Assembly (NCBI GenBank): GCA_902805665.1
Contig: CADCTB010000177.1
Span: 1-47,348 of the forward strand
Reading direction: 5' to 3'
DNA from: an uncultured Acidimicrobiales bacterium
GTDB lineage: Bacteria > Actinomycetota > Acidimicrobiia > Acidimicrobiales > AC-14
Length of the DNA: 47,348 nt
The notes beneath the pieces are model-generated. The model made no database searches, was not told where the DNA came from, and worked only from the letters and a program-made list of their open reading frames with translations. Made by a program: the position numbers and the translations under genes. Below are positions 7,668 through 18,296 of the stretch, in pieces (position 1 is the first letter of the stretch; each line of letters opens with the position of its first letter).

Positions 7668-8039
7668 ATGCTGGGACGTGGCCTGCTGAAGCGCTGCGCC
7701 GTCTGCGGCAGCGGCAAGCTGTTCACCCGCTGGTTCCGCATGAAGGAGAGGTGCCCGCGCTGCGGGTACCGCTTCGAGCGGGAAGAGGGCTTCTTTCTCG
7801 GCGCCTACGTGATCAACCTGGCCGTCGCCCAGGGGATGGTCATCCTGCTCGCCGTCGTGCCGCTGATCGTCCGGCTGGCCGACGACCCCGATGCGAGCAT
7901 CCTGCCCTTCGTGGTCGGCGGCCTCGTCGGAGCGGTTGTGGCGCCGATCGTGTTCTATCCCTGGTCGAAGACGGTCTGGACCGCCTTCGACCTCATCCTG
8001 CGCCCCCTGGCGGCCAGGGAGCCCACCGATCGGACCTGA
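7668..8039 (+). CDS. DUF983 family membrane protein
   Basis: A 123-residue protein with two CxxC knuckles (Cys10/Cys13 in KRCAVCGSGKLF and Cys29/Cys32 in RCPRCGYRF), then two transmembrane helices (about 45-68 and 78-98). This zinc-ribbon-plus-two-helices layout is that of DUF983, a family without settled function. I use the ATG at 7668. In-frame GTGs at 7632 and 7635 are alternatives, the first of them 10 nt after a TAGCCT box. It is probably a single-gene unit followed by a strong hairpin at 8103-8151. Confidence 0.85.
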   Translation: MLGRGLLKRCAVCGSGKLFTRWFRMKERCPRCGYRFEREEGFFLGAYVINLAVAQGMVILLAVVPLIVRLADDPDASILPFVVGGLVGAVVAPIVFYPWSKTVWTAFDLILRPLAAREPTDRT

Positions 8040-8102
8040 CCTGTCGCTCGTTCGGCGGGATGCACCTCAACCAGGGGCACGTATCGGTCGACAACCTCAG
8101 TG

Positions 8103-8151
8103 GGGGTGCCGCCCCTTCCGGTTCCGCCGGCTGGGAGTGCGGCGGCACCCC
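8103..8151 (+). terminator. Candidate hairpin terminator after the DUF983 gene
   Basis: GGGGTGCCGCC (8103-8113) and GGCGGCACCCC (8141-8151) form a perfect 11-bp stem with a 27-nt loop, 63 bp behind the DUF983 stop. A U-tract is lacking, as is common for terminators in very GC-rich actinobacteria. Confidence 0.5.
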
Positions 8152-8206
8152 TCTCCTGTGGCCGGCGGCTGGTTCAGCCTTTGGGCCCGCCGGGTAACAC
8201 GGGTTC

Positions 8207-9202
8207 ATCTTCGACCTCGTCATTCCTACTGTCGGGCGCGAGTCACTCGTCACCCTGCTCGACACCATTGCCGCGTCCGACGGGCCACGACCGGACCGGG
8301 TGATCGTCGTCGACGACCGCCGCGACCGCTCCCGGCCCCTCGACGTGGCGTCGCGTGACGACGTCGACGTCCTGGAGGGCCGGGGCGCAGGCCCGGCGGC
8401 GGCGCGGAACATCGGCTGGCGGGCCAGTGACGCCGCGTGGGTGGTGTTCGTCGACGACGACGTCGTGCCCTCCGACTCGTGGCTCGCCGACCTCGACACC
8501 GACCTCTCGACCGCCGCACTCGACGTGGTGGCGGTGCAGGGGCGGGTCGCCGTGCCCCTGCCGGCCGGCCGTCGGCCCACGGACTGGGAGCGCAACGTCA
8601 CCGGGTTGACGTCGGCCCGGTGGATCACCGCCGACATGGCGGTGCGGCGCAGCGCCCTGGAGAAGGTCGACGGCTTCGACGAGCGCTTCCCGCGGGCCTA
8701 CCGGGAGGACGCCGACCTGGCCCTGCGCCTGCAGGCCGAGGGCGGCAAGCTGGCCATGGGCGGCCGCCGGGTGACCCACCCGGTACGACCGGCGCCCTGG
8801 TGGGTCAGCCTCCGCCTCCAGGCCGGCAATCGGGACGATGTGCTCATGGCGGCCCTGCACGGCCGCAACTGGCAGGGCGACGACGCACCCCCGGGACGCC
8901 GGCCGCGCCACCTGCTCACGACTGCGTGCGGCGTCGCCGGGCTGGCCGGTCTGGCCACGCGGCAGCCGGTGGTGTGGCGGGCCGGGCTGGCGGGGTGGGC
9001 CCTCGGCACCGCCGAGCTGGCGGTGGCGCGGATCATTCCCGGGCCCCGGACGCCGGGGGAGGTGGCGGCCATGGTGGCGACCAGCATCGCCCTGCCGCCG
9101 GTCGCCAGCTGGCACTGGCTGGCCGCCCGGGTCACCCGCCGGCGGCGCCTGAAGGCGCCCGGGCCTACGCCCGAGCTTTCCGCTTCGTCGCGGCTGGCTT
9201 GA
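8207..9202 (+). CDS. GT2-family glycosyltransferase with non-canonical start
   Basis: A glycosyltransferase of GT-A fold. Translation of the frame gives FDLVIPTVGRESL from about 8210, the conserved first strand, followed by VIVVDDR, GPAAARNIGWR, the metal motif VDDDV, and TADMAVRRSALEKVDGFDERF with REDADLALRL. The C-terminus has hydrophobic segments. Only H-G-F separate the upstream TAA (8195-8197) from the ATC at 8207, and no ATG, GTG or TTG lies before the first strand. The first canonical start is the GTG at 8300, which would remove that strand. I tentatively use ATC at 8207. A sequencing error is possible. Similar enzymes add sugars to lipids or proteins, and the acceptor is unknown. Confidence 0.75.
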   Translation: MFDLVIPTVGRESLVTLLDTIAASDGPRPDRVIVVDDRRDRSRPLDVASRDDVDVLEGRGAGPAAARNIGWRASDAAWVVFVDDDVVPSDSWLADLDTDLSTAALDVVAVQGRVAVPLPAGRRPTDWERNVTGLTSARWITADMAVRRSALEKVDGFDERFPRAYREDADLALRLQAEGGKLAMGGRRVTHPVRPAPWWVSLRLQAGNRDDVLMAALHGRNWQGDDAPPGRRPRHLLTTACGVAGLAGLATRQPVVWRAGLAGWALGTAELAVARIIPGPRTPGEVAAMVATSIALPPVASWHWLAARVTRRRRLKAPGPTPELSASSRLA

Positions 9203-9374
9203 GATAGCGGCCGTCGACCAGGCTCATCTCGATCCCGTTGTCGAAGTCGACGCGGTAGCGGATCCACGACAGGCCGGTCACCATGATGACCTCGCCAGGG
9301 GTGCCCTCCGGCACGCCGGGCAGGTCCTGGGCTGCCACCACCCTGTCCTTGCGCGTGAACTCGGTGTCAGCCAT
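9165..9374 (-). CDS. Small conserved-looking protein, function unknown
   Basis: A 69-residue protein beginning at the ATG at 9374. Residues 7-59 alternate short hydrophobic strands with G-P turns (VVAAQDLPGVPEGTPGEVIM, then WIRYRVDFDNG and VDGRYLKP), suggesting an SH3-like small barrel. The tail is Lys/Arg-rich. It runs against the glycosyltransferase gene and their 3' ends overlap by 38 bp (9165-9202). I do not recognise a named family with confidence. Confidence 0.65.
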   Translation of the reverse strand: MADTEFTRKDRVVAAQDLPGVPEGTPGEVIMVTGLSWIRYRVDFDNGIEMSLVDGRYLKPAATKRKARA

Positions 9375-9460
9375 CGGGGCCGAACCTAGCCCGCCGCCGG
9401 GGAACCGGCCCGGCCGGCCGCGGGAACAGCCCCGGTCCGTACGCTGTTCTACCTCTCACC

Positions 9461-11818
<2,358 letters not shown>

Positions 11819-11824
11819 CCGACT

Positions 11825-11876
11825 CGAACCGGGGACGATCCGACACGCCCTGGCGTGCTCGATCGTCCCCGGTTCG
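11825..11876. terminator. Bidirectional hairpin between lon and the convergent cupredoxin gene
   Basis: A perfect 16-bp inverted repeat joins 11825-11840 and 11861-11876 (CGAACCGGGGACGATC and its complement). A smaller CACGCC/GGCGTG stem sits inside the loop. It lies between the convergent stops at 11818 and 11884, so it can terminate both transcripts. Confidence 0.8.
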
Positions 11877-11883
11877 GGCTCCG

Positions 11884-12417
11884 CTACTTGACGGTGATCT
11901 GGCCGTACATGCCCTGCACCGCGTGCGGGGGGCCGCCGGCGACCTGCGGCGGGCCGTCGGTGGGTGGTCCCTGGGCGGCGGCAAGGTAGGCCTGGGGGTC
12001 GGCGCCGACCGGGATGAAGCACACGACGGCGTAGCGGCCCGCCTCGGTGAGCTTCCCGTCGCCGACCGCCTTGATCACGTCGCCGCCGCCTTTCGGCGGG
12101 GCGACCAGCACCATGGCGGGTGGGCCGGCGCCGAAGATCGCCTCCTGCTGGGATTCCGGCAGGTTCACGAGCTCCTGCACCGAGCGGCGTTCCCCGTCCG
12201 GAATGCGGAAGACGACCATCTCGTGCACCTCCTTGGTGGAGGCGTTGGTGAGCTTCAGCTCGGTGCCGGCGTCGACCTCCTTCGGTAGGTTCTGGAAGCT
12301 GTAGTCGGCGGCAGTGACGGTCTTGGCGCCGTCGCCGCCGCCGCAGGCGGCACCGAGCGCGGCGAGCGCGATCAACGCCCCGACGTGCGCCCATCGGCGG
12401 GAGTGGGTGTTGCTCAT
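11884..12417 (-). CDS. Cupredoxin-like lipoprotein
   Basis: A 177-residue protein with signal peptide and lipobox GAAC (Cys25). The start is the ATG at 12417, preceded by taggag. The rest has a beta-sandwich pattern: TAADYSFQNLPKEVDAGTELKLTN at the front, then VHEMVVFRI (His65), GRYAVVCFIPVG (Cys133), and HAVQGMYGQI (His165, Met170). These could be the four ligands of a type 1 copper site, but the Cys-to-His loop has 31 residues instead of the usual few and is rich in Pro and Gly. Copper binding is therefore uncertain. It is the gene downstream of, and on the same strand as, the HxlR regulator. Confidence 0.72.
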   Translation of the reverse strand: MSNTHSRRWAHVGALIALAALGAACGGGDGAKTVTAADYSFQNLPKEVDAGTELKLTNASTKEVHEMVVFRIPDGERRSVQELVNLPESQQEAIFGAGPPAMVLVAPPKGGGDVIKAVGDGKLTEAGRYAVVCFIPVGADPQAYLAAAQGPPTDGPPQVAGGPPHAVQGMYGQITVK

Positions 12418-12484
12418 GTTGCTCCTAACTGTCCCCAGCCCGACCCTCGCCGGGCAGCCGGCCCACGGTAGGCGGCATCGGCTT

Positions 12485-12940
12485 CTAGAGGAAGCGGACA
12501 CTCTCCTCGGCCGTGGGGTCCCCCTCGACGGAGTTGCAGGTGGGGCAGTACCAGCGGGCCTCGAACGGGGTCCCACACGCCTGATGGCGGAGGGGCTCGA
12601 CGGTGTCGGGTGACTGGCCCGCGCCCCATTGGGCCAGGAGACGAAGGGCCCCGGCCAGCTCCGCTCCTGCGGCGGTGAGCTGGTAGACGAACCGGGGCGG
12701 GCGCTCGGAGTACGGCGTGGCCACCACCACCCCGTGCTGCTCGAGGGTGCGCAGGCGCTGGCTCAGGACGTTGGGCGCGATACCCCCGACGTCGGCCTGC
12801 AGGTCGTTGAAGCGGCGGGGCCCGTCCAGGAGGGCGGAGACGATGAGCAGCGCCCACCGGTCGCCCACCCGCGCCACCGCCTCCTCGAGCGGGGACCCCT
12901 CTGCTGCCATGCGCCCATTCTCGCAGCATCCGGTTGGCAT
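12485..12940 (-). CDS. HxlR-family regulator with C-terminal zinc-ribbon-like segment
   Basis: A 151-residue winged-helix regulator. GDRWALLIVSALLDGPRRFNDLQ and NVLSQRLRTLEQHGVV are diagnostic of the HxlR family. The C-terminus has His119, Cys122, Cys132 and Cys135 (HQACGTPFEARWYCPTC), which could bind zinc. The ATG at 12940 is used. An internal ATG at 12910 is an alternative. A 28-bp near-palindrome lies 10 bp upstream, between this gene and the divergent protease, and is the likely operator. The inducing signal is not evident. Confidence 0.88.
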   Translation of the reverse strand: MPTGCCENGRMAAEGSPLEEAVARVGDRWALLIVSALLDGPRRFNDLQADVGGIAPNVLSQRLRTLEQHGVVVATPYSERPPRFVYQLTAAGAELAGALRLLAQWGAGQSPDTVEPLRHQACGTPFEARWYCPTCNSVEGDPTAEESVRFL

Positions 12941-12949
12941 AGCGGCTTG

Positions 12950-12977
12950 TGACTAGTAACTTGCAAATCACAAGTCA
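12950..12977. promoter_or_regulatory. 28-bp near-palindromic operator between HxlR regulator and protease gene
   Basis: The two halves TGACTAGTAACTTG and CAAATCACAAGTCA match as inverted repeats at 11 of 14 positions (outer arms TGACT/AGTCA, centre CTTG/CAA). The stretch is much AT-richer than its surroundings and occupies the divergent promoter, as expected for the binding site of a dimeric HxlR protein controlling itself and the protease. Confidence 0.7.
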
Positions 12978-12994
12978 CTGACCTGGAGGTCGTC

Positions 12995-13909
12995 ATGGGT
13001 GTGTTGGAGGAGCTGGAGTCGGCAACCGTCGAGGTCGCCGAGAGGATCGGGCCGGCCGTCGTCGGCATCGGCCACGGGTGGGGCCTCGGATCGGGCGTGG
13101 TGGTCGCCGACGGCGTGGTGCTGACCAACGCCCACAACGTCAGTGATCCCGGGGTGACCCTCATCTTCGCCGACGGGCGGACGGTGCAGGGCCAGGTGTC
13201 GGGCCACGACATCGACGGCGACGTGGCCACCATCGCGGCCGATACCACCGGCGTGACACCGCTCGAGTGGGCCTCCGCCCCCAGTCGGGTCGGAGCGTCG
13301 GTCTTCGCCGCGTCCAACCCCGGCGGCCGGGGCCTGCGGGTGACACTGGGGACGGTTGCGGCTGTCGGTCGCACGTTCCGTGGTCCCCGGGGCCGCCGCG
13401 TCACCGGCACCATCGAGCACACCGCGCCGATGGCCAAGGGGTCATCGGGTGGCCCCCTGCTCGACTCGTCGGGCCGCCTCGTCGGCCTCAACACCAACCG
13501 CCTGGGCGAGGGCTTCTACGCCGCGCTCCCGGCCGACGACGACCTCCGCCGCCGGGTCGACGCCTTGAGCCGGGGCGAGTCGCCCACCCGCCCGCGCCTG
13601 GGCGTGGGTCTCGTGCCCGGACGGGCCGCCCGTCACATCCGCCGGGCCGCCGGCCTGCCCGACCGCGACGGCGTCCTGATCCAGCAGGTCGAGGAGGCCA
13701 GCCCGGCCGCCAATGCCGGCCTGCGTCGGGGGGACCTGATCGTCGAGGCGGGCGGGTCACCGGTCACCAGCATCGACGACCTCTACCAGGCGGTCGACGG
13801 TCTGGGCGAAGGGCAGGCGCTGGTCCTCACGGTCGTCCGGGGCGCCGAGGAGCTGTCGGTCAGCGTGACGTTCGAGGTGGGCGGGGCCCGCGAGGAAGGC
13901 TCGGCATGA
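12995..13909 (+). CDS. Trypsin-like serine protease with PDZ domain (S1C, HtrA-like)
   Basis: A 304-residue protease with the full S1C triad: His47 (TNAHNV), Asp76 (DIDGDVATI) and Ser151 (GSSGGPL). A PDZ domain follows (about 200-290, GVLIQQVEEASPAANAGLRRGDLIVEAGG). No signal peptide or membrane helix is visible, so it should be cytosolic, unlike most HtrA proteins. It is divergent from the HxlR gene across the candidate operator and 61 bp ahead of a second protease of the same kind. Together they look like a regulated protein-quality pair. Confidence 0.87.
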   Translation: MGVLEELESATVEVAERIGPAVVGIGHGWGLGSGVVVADGVVLTNAHNVSDPGVTLIFADGRTVQGQVSGHDIDGDVATIAADTTGVTPLEWASAPSRVGASVFAASNPGGRGLRVTLGTVAAVGRTFRGPRGRRVTGTIEHTAPMAKGSSGGPLLDSSGRLVGLNTNRLGEGFYAALPADDDLRRRVDALSRGESPTRPRLGVGLVPGRAARHIRRAAGLPDRDGVLIQQVEEASPAANAGLRRGDLIVEAGGSPVTSIDDLYQAVDGLGEGQALVLTVVRGAEELSVSVTFEVGGAREEGSA

Positions 13910-13970
13910 CCGGCCCGGGAGGTCGGTCCAGGAGGCATTCGCCGGACCGCCCTCGTCAGAGGTCGGGCCG

Positions 13971-14942
13971 GTGACGATGGTCGAGGAGGAGGTCGACGTC
14001 CTCGACGCGTATTCCCGCGTGGTCATGTCGGTGGCCGAGCGGCTGATCCCGTCGGTCGCCAGCCTGCGGGTGATGGCCCGGGTGCCGGGTGGCCGGCGCC
14101 CGCAGGGCTCGGGCTCGGCGGTGGCCATCACGGCCGACGGATTCCTGCTCACCTCTGCCCACGTGGTGGAACGGAGCTCGGGAGGCGTGGCGGTGTTCGC
14201 CGACGGCGCCGAGGCCGAGTTCGACGTCGTGGGCGCCGACCCCCTGTCGGACCTGGCTGTCATCCGCACCAGCGCCGGGGCCGAGCTCACGACCGCGGCT
14301 CTGGGCGACGCGGACCGGCTGCGGGTCGGCCAGCTGGTCGTGGCCATCGGCAACCCCCTGGGATTCGCCGGCTCGGTGAGCGCCGGAGTGGTCAGCGCGC
14401 TGGGCCGGTCGTTCGCCGCCGCCGCCAGCCGGGCCGGGCGCATGGTGGAGAACGTCATCCAGACCGACGCCGCGCTGCATCCGGGCAACTCCGGGGGCGC
14501 CCTGGCCAACGGGGCGGGCGAGGTGGTGGGGATCAACACCGCGGTCGTCGGGCCGGGTGTCGGCCAGGGCCTGGGCCTGGCCGTGCCGATCAACGCCACC
14601 ACCCGCGGCATCGTCTCCGCCCTCATGAGCGACGGTCGGGTCCGTCGCGCCTACCTCGGCATCGCCGGCGGCTCCCGGCCGCTGCCGCCCAAGGCGGCTG
14701 CCGCCACCGGGCGGGAGCGGGGCATCGAGATCCTCACCGTGGTAGCCGGCAGCCCGGCGGCCGACGCCGGCCTACGGCCCGAGGACCTGCTGCTCGGGGT
14801 CGACGGCAGGCCGGTCGCCAACGTCGGAGACCTCCAGCGGCTGATGTCGGGCGACCGCATCGGCCGCACCGTCGGGGTCGAGGTGTTCCGCCGGGGCGCG
14901 GTGCAGACGGTGCCGGTGGTGCCGGTGGAGCTGCCGGACTGA
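13971..14942 (+). CDS. Trypsin-like serine protease with PDZ domain (S1C), second copy
   Basis: A 323-residue protease related to the preceding one. Triad: His64 (TSAHVV), Asp94 (PLSDLAVI) and Ser174 (HPGNSGGAL). The C-terminal PDZ domain is at about 235-315 (IEILTVVAGSPAADAGLRPEDLLLGVDG). The start is the GTG at 13971. An ATG two codons later is possible. The N-terminus lacks a signal peptide and membrane segment. The closeness of the two genes suggests an old tandem duplication, though their sequences have diverged widely. Confidence 0.87.
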   Translation: MTMVEEEVDVLDAYSRVVMSVAERLIPSVASLRVMARVPGGRRPQGSGSAVAITADGFLLTSAHVVERSSGGVAVFADGAEAEFDVVGADPLSDLAVIRTSAGAELTTAALGDADRLRVGQLVVAIGNPLGFAGSVSAGVVSALGRSFAAAASRAGRMVENVIQTDAALHPGNSGGALANGAGEVVGINTAVVGPGVGQGLGLAVPINATTRGIVSALMSDGRVRRAYLGIAGGSRPLPPKAAAATGRERGIEILTVVAGSPAADAGLRPEDLLLGVDGRPVANVGDLQRLMSGDRIGRTVGVEVFRRGAVQTVPVVPVELPD

Positions 14943-14960
14943 CGCTCCGATCGAGGGCGC

Positions 14961-15818
14961 TCAGACCAGGGCCAGGCAGGTGACGGGAGGGCCGGCGGCC
15001 ACCGTCGCCCACGAAGCTCCGGCGTCGTCGGACAGGTAGACCCGGCCGGCGAAGGTGCCGAGGGCGGCCACCGAGCCGGCGCCCACCAGGCAGAACGTGT
15101 CGATGTTGCCCGGGAAGGTGCCCGGCAGGCCGATCGCCGACCGCCGGAACGGCCCACCGCCGTGGAGGGGCCGCCGGTAGACGGCGGCCCGGCGACCGTC
15201 GGGCCCGGTGGAGACGGACAGAAGCACGGTGTCGCCGGCGACGGCCACCGCCCGGGCGTACGTGGCGGCCAGGCCTTCGTCGACCACGGTCCAGGTGTCG
15301 CCGCCATCGTCGCTCGTGGCCAGCCCGAGGGCGGTGGCCGCCAGCACGGTGCCGTCCTCGGCGACGGTGACCTGGTGGACGTCGAGGTCGATGTCCAGGG
15401 TGGGCTCCCAGCTGGCGCCACCGTCGGTGGAGCGCAGGATCCCGCCCACATGGACGTTGACGTAAAGCGTTCCGTCGGGGCCGGCGGCGAGCGAACGGAC
15501 GTCGGCTGGTCCACCCCAGGGCGTGTACCAGTCGTCGCGGCCGGGGGCCTCTTCGAAGGAGGCGAGCCGCTCACCGGTGGGGAGCCGGACGAGATGGCCC
15601 TCGACCGTTCCGACCAGCGCGCCACCGTCGACCGGAAGGACGCACGTGGCCAGCGGCCCGACGAGGGGGTCGCCGACCCACTCACCGTTGCGCCAGACGG
15701 CCCGCCCCTCGACCAGCGCGAGGTCGCCGCCCAGGGCGTTGACCTGGCGCCCGGCCAGCTCGGTCTGGCCGTCGTCGACCCGGTGCAGGCCGGCGGCGGT
15801 GCCGACCAGCAGGTTCAC
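14961..15818 (-). CDS. Asp-box (BNR-type) beta-propeller protein
   Basis: A 285-residue protein made of propeller-like blades with Asp boxes: STDGGASW (about 131), SDDGGDTW (about 167) and SDDAGASW (about 265). This is the sialidase/YCF48-like fold used by glycosidases and assembly factors. No export signal and no sialidase catalytic arginines were recognised, so it may be a binding scaffold rather than an enzyme. The start is the GTG at 15818 with gggag upstream. It lies 64 bp downstream of the pirin gene on the same strand and could be co-transcribed with it. Confidence 0.75.
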   Translation of the reverse strand: MNLLVGTAAGLHRVDDGQTELAGRQVNALGGDLALVEGRAVWRNGEWVGDPLVGPLATCVLPVDGGALVGTVEGHLVRLPTGERLASFEEAPGRDDWYTPWGGPADVRSLAAGPDGTLYVNVHVGGILRSTDGGASWEPTLDIDLDVHQVTVAEDGTVLAATALGLATSDDGGDTWTVVDEGLAATYARAVAVAGDTVLLSVSTGPDGRRAAVYRRPLHGGGPFRRSAIGLPGTFPGNIDTFCLVGAGSVAALGTFAGRVYLSDDAGASWATVAAGPPVTCLALV

Positions 15819-15882
15819 CGGCCCACGCTCCCTGCGGCCGCGCCGGCCAGTGTGTCCATGTCGGACCGGTCTCCCGGACCGG

Positions 15883-16617
15883 TCACCGGCCGAGCTCCCA
15901 GATCAGGACCTCGGCGCCCTCGGTCTCGTCGGCGACCAGCGTGGGCGCTCCGGCTGCGGTGAGCCGTACGGCGTCGCCCGCCTCGAGCCGGCCGACACCC
16001 TCGAAGGTGAGCCCGCCACGGGCGACGAAGAGGTGGGCCATGCGGGCGTCGGGCACCGACACCGTCTCCCCGGGCAGGAGGCGTCCGCCCCACAGGACTG
16101 CGTCGCGCTGGCGGATGGAGATGGCCGCATCATGACCGCGGCCGGAGGCGATCGGTACCAGCCCTCCGCGGGCCAGCTCCCCGTTGATGTCGAGCTGCTC
16201 GTAGCCCGGGTCGACCCGCTCGGTGTCGGGCAACACCCACATCTGGACGAAGTGGACGTCGGCATCGCCGCGGGGGTTCATCTCCGAGTGCCAGATGCCC
16301 CGGCCGGCGCTCATGCGCTGGGCCAGGCCCGGGTACAGCAGTCCCTTGTGCCCGGTCGAGTCCTTGTGCTCGAGCTCGCCGCCGAGGACCCAGGTCACGA
16401 TCTCCATGTCCTGGTGGGGATGGGTGGAGAACCCGGTGCCGGCACGGACGATGTCGTCGTTGTTGACCAGGAGCAGGCCATGGCCGGTGTTGGCCGGGTC
16501 GTAGTGGCGCGAGAAGCTGAAGGAATGATGCGACTCGAGCCAGGGGAGCGTGGTGTGGAAGCGGTCCGCGGCGCGCCGCACGTCGATGCGGCCGTCGATC
16601 ACCGAAGAAGTCGTCAT
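15883..16617 (-). CDS. Pirin family protein
   Basis: A 244-residue bicupin of the pirin family. The N-terminal cupin has the iron ligands His66 and His68 (STHPHQDMEI), His110 and Glu112 (IWHSEMN). HYDPANTGHGLLLVNNDD and GRGIWHSEMNP are typical. Some bacterial pirins oxidise quercetin and others are redox-sensing cofactors, and nothing here decides between these. I use the ATG at 16617. A longer frame to 16713 would run through the divergent promoter and into the neighbouring gene. Confidence 0.93.
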   Translation of the reverse strand: MTTSSVIDGRIDVRRAADRFHTTLPWLESHHSFSFSRHYDPANTGHGLLLVNNDDIVRAGTGFSTHPHQDMEIVTWVLGGELEHKDSTGHKGLLYPGLAQRMSAGRGIWHSEMNPRGDADVHFVQMWVLPDTERVDPGYEQLDINGELARGGLVPIASGRGHDAAISIRQRDAVLWGGRLLPGETVSVPDARMAHLFVARGGLTFEGVGRLEAGDAVRLTAAGAPTLVADETEGAEVLIWELGR

Positions 16618-16641
16618 ACTTTCAACCAACCCCTCGAGAAA

Positions 16642-16655
16642 CGGGGAATTCCCCG
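16642..16655. promoter_or_regulatory. 14-bp perfect palindrome in the pirin/SGNH divergent promoter
   Basis: CGGGGAATTCCCCG is a perfect palindrome between the divergent pirin and hydrolase genes. TAGGGT (16658-16663, plus strand) and TACCCT (16659-16664, minus strand) next to it can serve as -10 boxes in either direction. A shared operator is likely, but its protein is unknown. Confidence 0.5.
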
Positions 16656-16693
16656 CGTAGGGTACGCGGTGTCCCGGTACGGGAGGGCGTGAC

Positions 16694-17365
16694 GTGTCGG
16701 TGCTGGGCCGCATCGCCCGCGCCGTCCATCCCGGCCTGCGTTCGGTGCACGCCCAGGTGGCCCGCTACGCCGCCGACTGGGAGGAGGCGAACGGGGTGGC
16801 GCTCGGCGGTGCGGGCCCGCTGTGGGCCGTCCTGGGCGACTCCACCGCCCAGGGCATCGGAGCCCCGTCGTGGGACGAGGGCTACGTGGGGCAGCTGCTC
16901 CGGGCGCTCAACGAGGGCTCCGACCAGCGGTGGCGGGTGGTGAACTTCTCCCGCTCGGGAGCCCGCGCCGCCGACGTCGTCGACCGCCAGCTTCCCGCGC
17001 TGGAGGCGCTTCCTGTGCCGCCGGACCTCGTCACCTGCGCCATCGGGGCGAACGACATCGTGGGCCGCACGCCTGCCGGGCAGCTGGCCGACCAGTTGCG
17101 CCGGATCATCGGCCGGCTGCCGGAGGGGGCGATCATCGCCACGCTGCCCCAGGGCTTGAGCCGGGAACGGACCGAGGCGGCCAACCGGGTGGTCCGGGCG
17201 GAGGCTCCGGCCGCCGGACTCCTCGTGGCCGACGTGTGGGCCCGAACCGGGCCACCCTGGCGGGGCAAGATGGCCGCCGACGGCTTCCATCCCGGCGCCC
17301 TGGGCTACGCCGACTGGGCCGCCGCCTTCGCCTCGGTGCTCGACGTCGCTCTCGGGCCGGGATGA
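16694..17365 (+). CDS. SGNH/GDSL-type hydrolase
   Basis: A 223-residue esterase-type hydrolase. Block I is VLGDSTAQG with nucleophile Ser50, block III is GAND (Asn119), and block V is DGFHP (Asp196, His199), so the SGNH catalytic residues are complete. The domain is preceded by a 40-residue amphipathic stretch without a clear signal peptide. The start is the GTG at 16694 with gggaggg just upstream (16681-16687). It may deacylate lipids or sugars, and the substrate is unknown. Confidence 0.9.
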   Translation: MSVLGRIARAVHPGLRSVHAQVARYAADWEEANGVALGGAGPLWAVLGDSTAQGIGAPSWDEGYVGQLLRALNEGSDQRWRVVNFSRSGARAADVVDRQLPALEALPVPPDLVTCAIGANDIVGRTPAGQLADQLRRIIGRLPEGAIIATLPQGLSRERTEAANRVVRAEAPAAGLLVADVWARTGPPWRGKMAADGFHPGALGYADWAAAFASVLDVALGPG

Positions 17366-17375
17366 CGGTGCGGCC

Positions 17376-18296
17376 TCACTGCCCGGCGATCGACCGGAGC
17401 GGCATCCTCGGGCCGTGACGGGGCGCGGCGCCGGCGCCCGCTCCCAGCAGGCGGAGGACGCGGCCCCGGTGGCCCCGCCACGGTTCGAGGAGCTCGAGCA
17501 TGCGGGCGTCGTCGGCCCGGGGCTCGCCGGCCAGGGCCCACGCCACCTGGTCGGGCAGGTGGTAGTCGCCGACGCTCACCGCGTCGGCATCGCCGAGGGC
17601 GACAAGGGCGACCTCGGCCGCCGTCCACGCGCCGATGCCAGGCAGGGCGGAGAGGCGCTTGCGGGCGTCAGTGGGCGCCATGTCGACCGTCTCCTCGATC
17701 CGGGTGGCGTAGGAGCAGGCCAGGCGGATGGCGTCAGCCCGCTTCCGCTCGACGCCGAAGCGGTGAAACGTCCATGACGGCGTGGCGGCCAGCACGTCCG
17801 CCGGGGGCGGCACGGTGAGGGCGGCGCCCGCGGGCCCGGGCGCAGGCTCGCCCAGTGTGTGCACCAACCGGGCGTAGGAGCGCCGGGCCTCGAGCCCGAC
17901 GACCTTCTGCTCGAGGATGCTCGGGACCAGGGCCTCCATCACCGCGGCCGACCGGCCGATGCGGAGGCCGGGCAGGCGGTGATGCAGGTCGGCCACCACG
18001 CCGGTACCCGGATGGAAGCCGTCCAGGGAGTCGCCGGCGCCGACGAGTGCGGGGAGGGCGTCGAGCGCCCACTCGGCTCCCGGTCCCCAGGCCCGCATGG
18101 TCACGGTCCCGTCGGCCGGGACGGTCCGCAGGTGGGTGGTGACCGGTCCGGCCGGGGTGCGGGTGGCCCGCCACACTCCACCGGGCTGGTAGCGCACGGA
18201 CGGATCCAGCCGGCCCCGGCGCAGCGGGAAGAGCGTCAGCCGCAGGTCCACCGGAAGGACGGGCGTGATCGTGCGCGTGCGCTCGGCGACCGTCAC
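17376..18296 (-). CDS. DNA-3-methyladenine glycosylase (AlkA-like, HhH-GPD)
   Basis: A 306-residue base-excision enzyme. The helix-hairpin-helix is [17 protein letters not shown] (about 218-234), followed by the catalytic Asp244 in [11 protein letters not shown], the layout of Alk[13 protein letters not shown] (about 121-132) is the family's conserved helix. It should remove alkylated purines from DNA. The GTG at 18296 overlaps the stop of the aldehyde dehydrogenase gene (GTGA). A much longer open frame in front runs antiparallel to real dehydrogenase codons and is not used. Confidence 0.88.
   Translation of the reverse strand: MTVAERTRTITPVLPVDLRLTLFPLRRGRLDPSVRYQPGGVWRATRTPAGPVTTHLRTVPADGTVTMRAWGPGAEWALDALPALVGAGDSLDGFHPGTGVVADLHHRLPGLRIGRSAAVMEALVPSILEQKVVGLEARRSYARLVHTLGEPAPGPAGAALTVPPPADVLAATPSWTFHRFGVERKRADAIRLACSYATRIEETVDMAPTDARKRLSALPGIGAWTAAEVALVALGDADAVSVGDYHLPDQVAWALAGEPRADDARMLELLEPWRGHRGRVLRLLGAGAGAAPRHGPRMPLRSIAGQ

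Noticed and set aside
8300-8302. GTG at 8300 as the glycosyltransferase start
   Set aside because: The residues encoded just upstream match the first strand of GT2 enzymes, so a start here would cut the fold.
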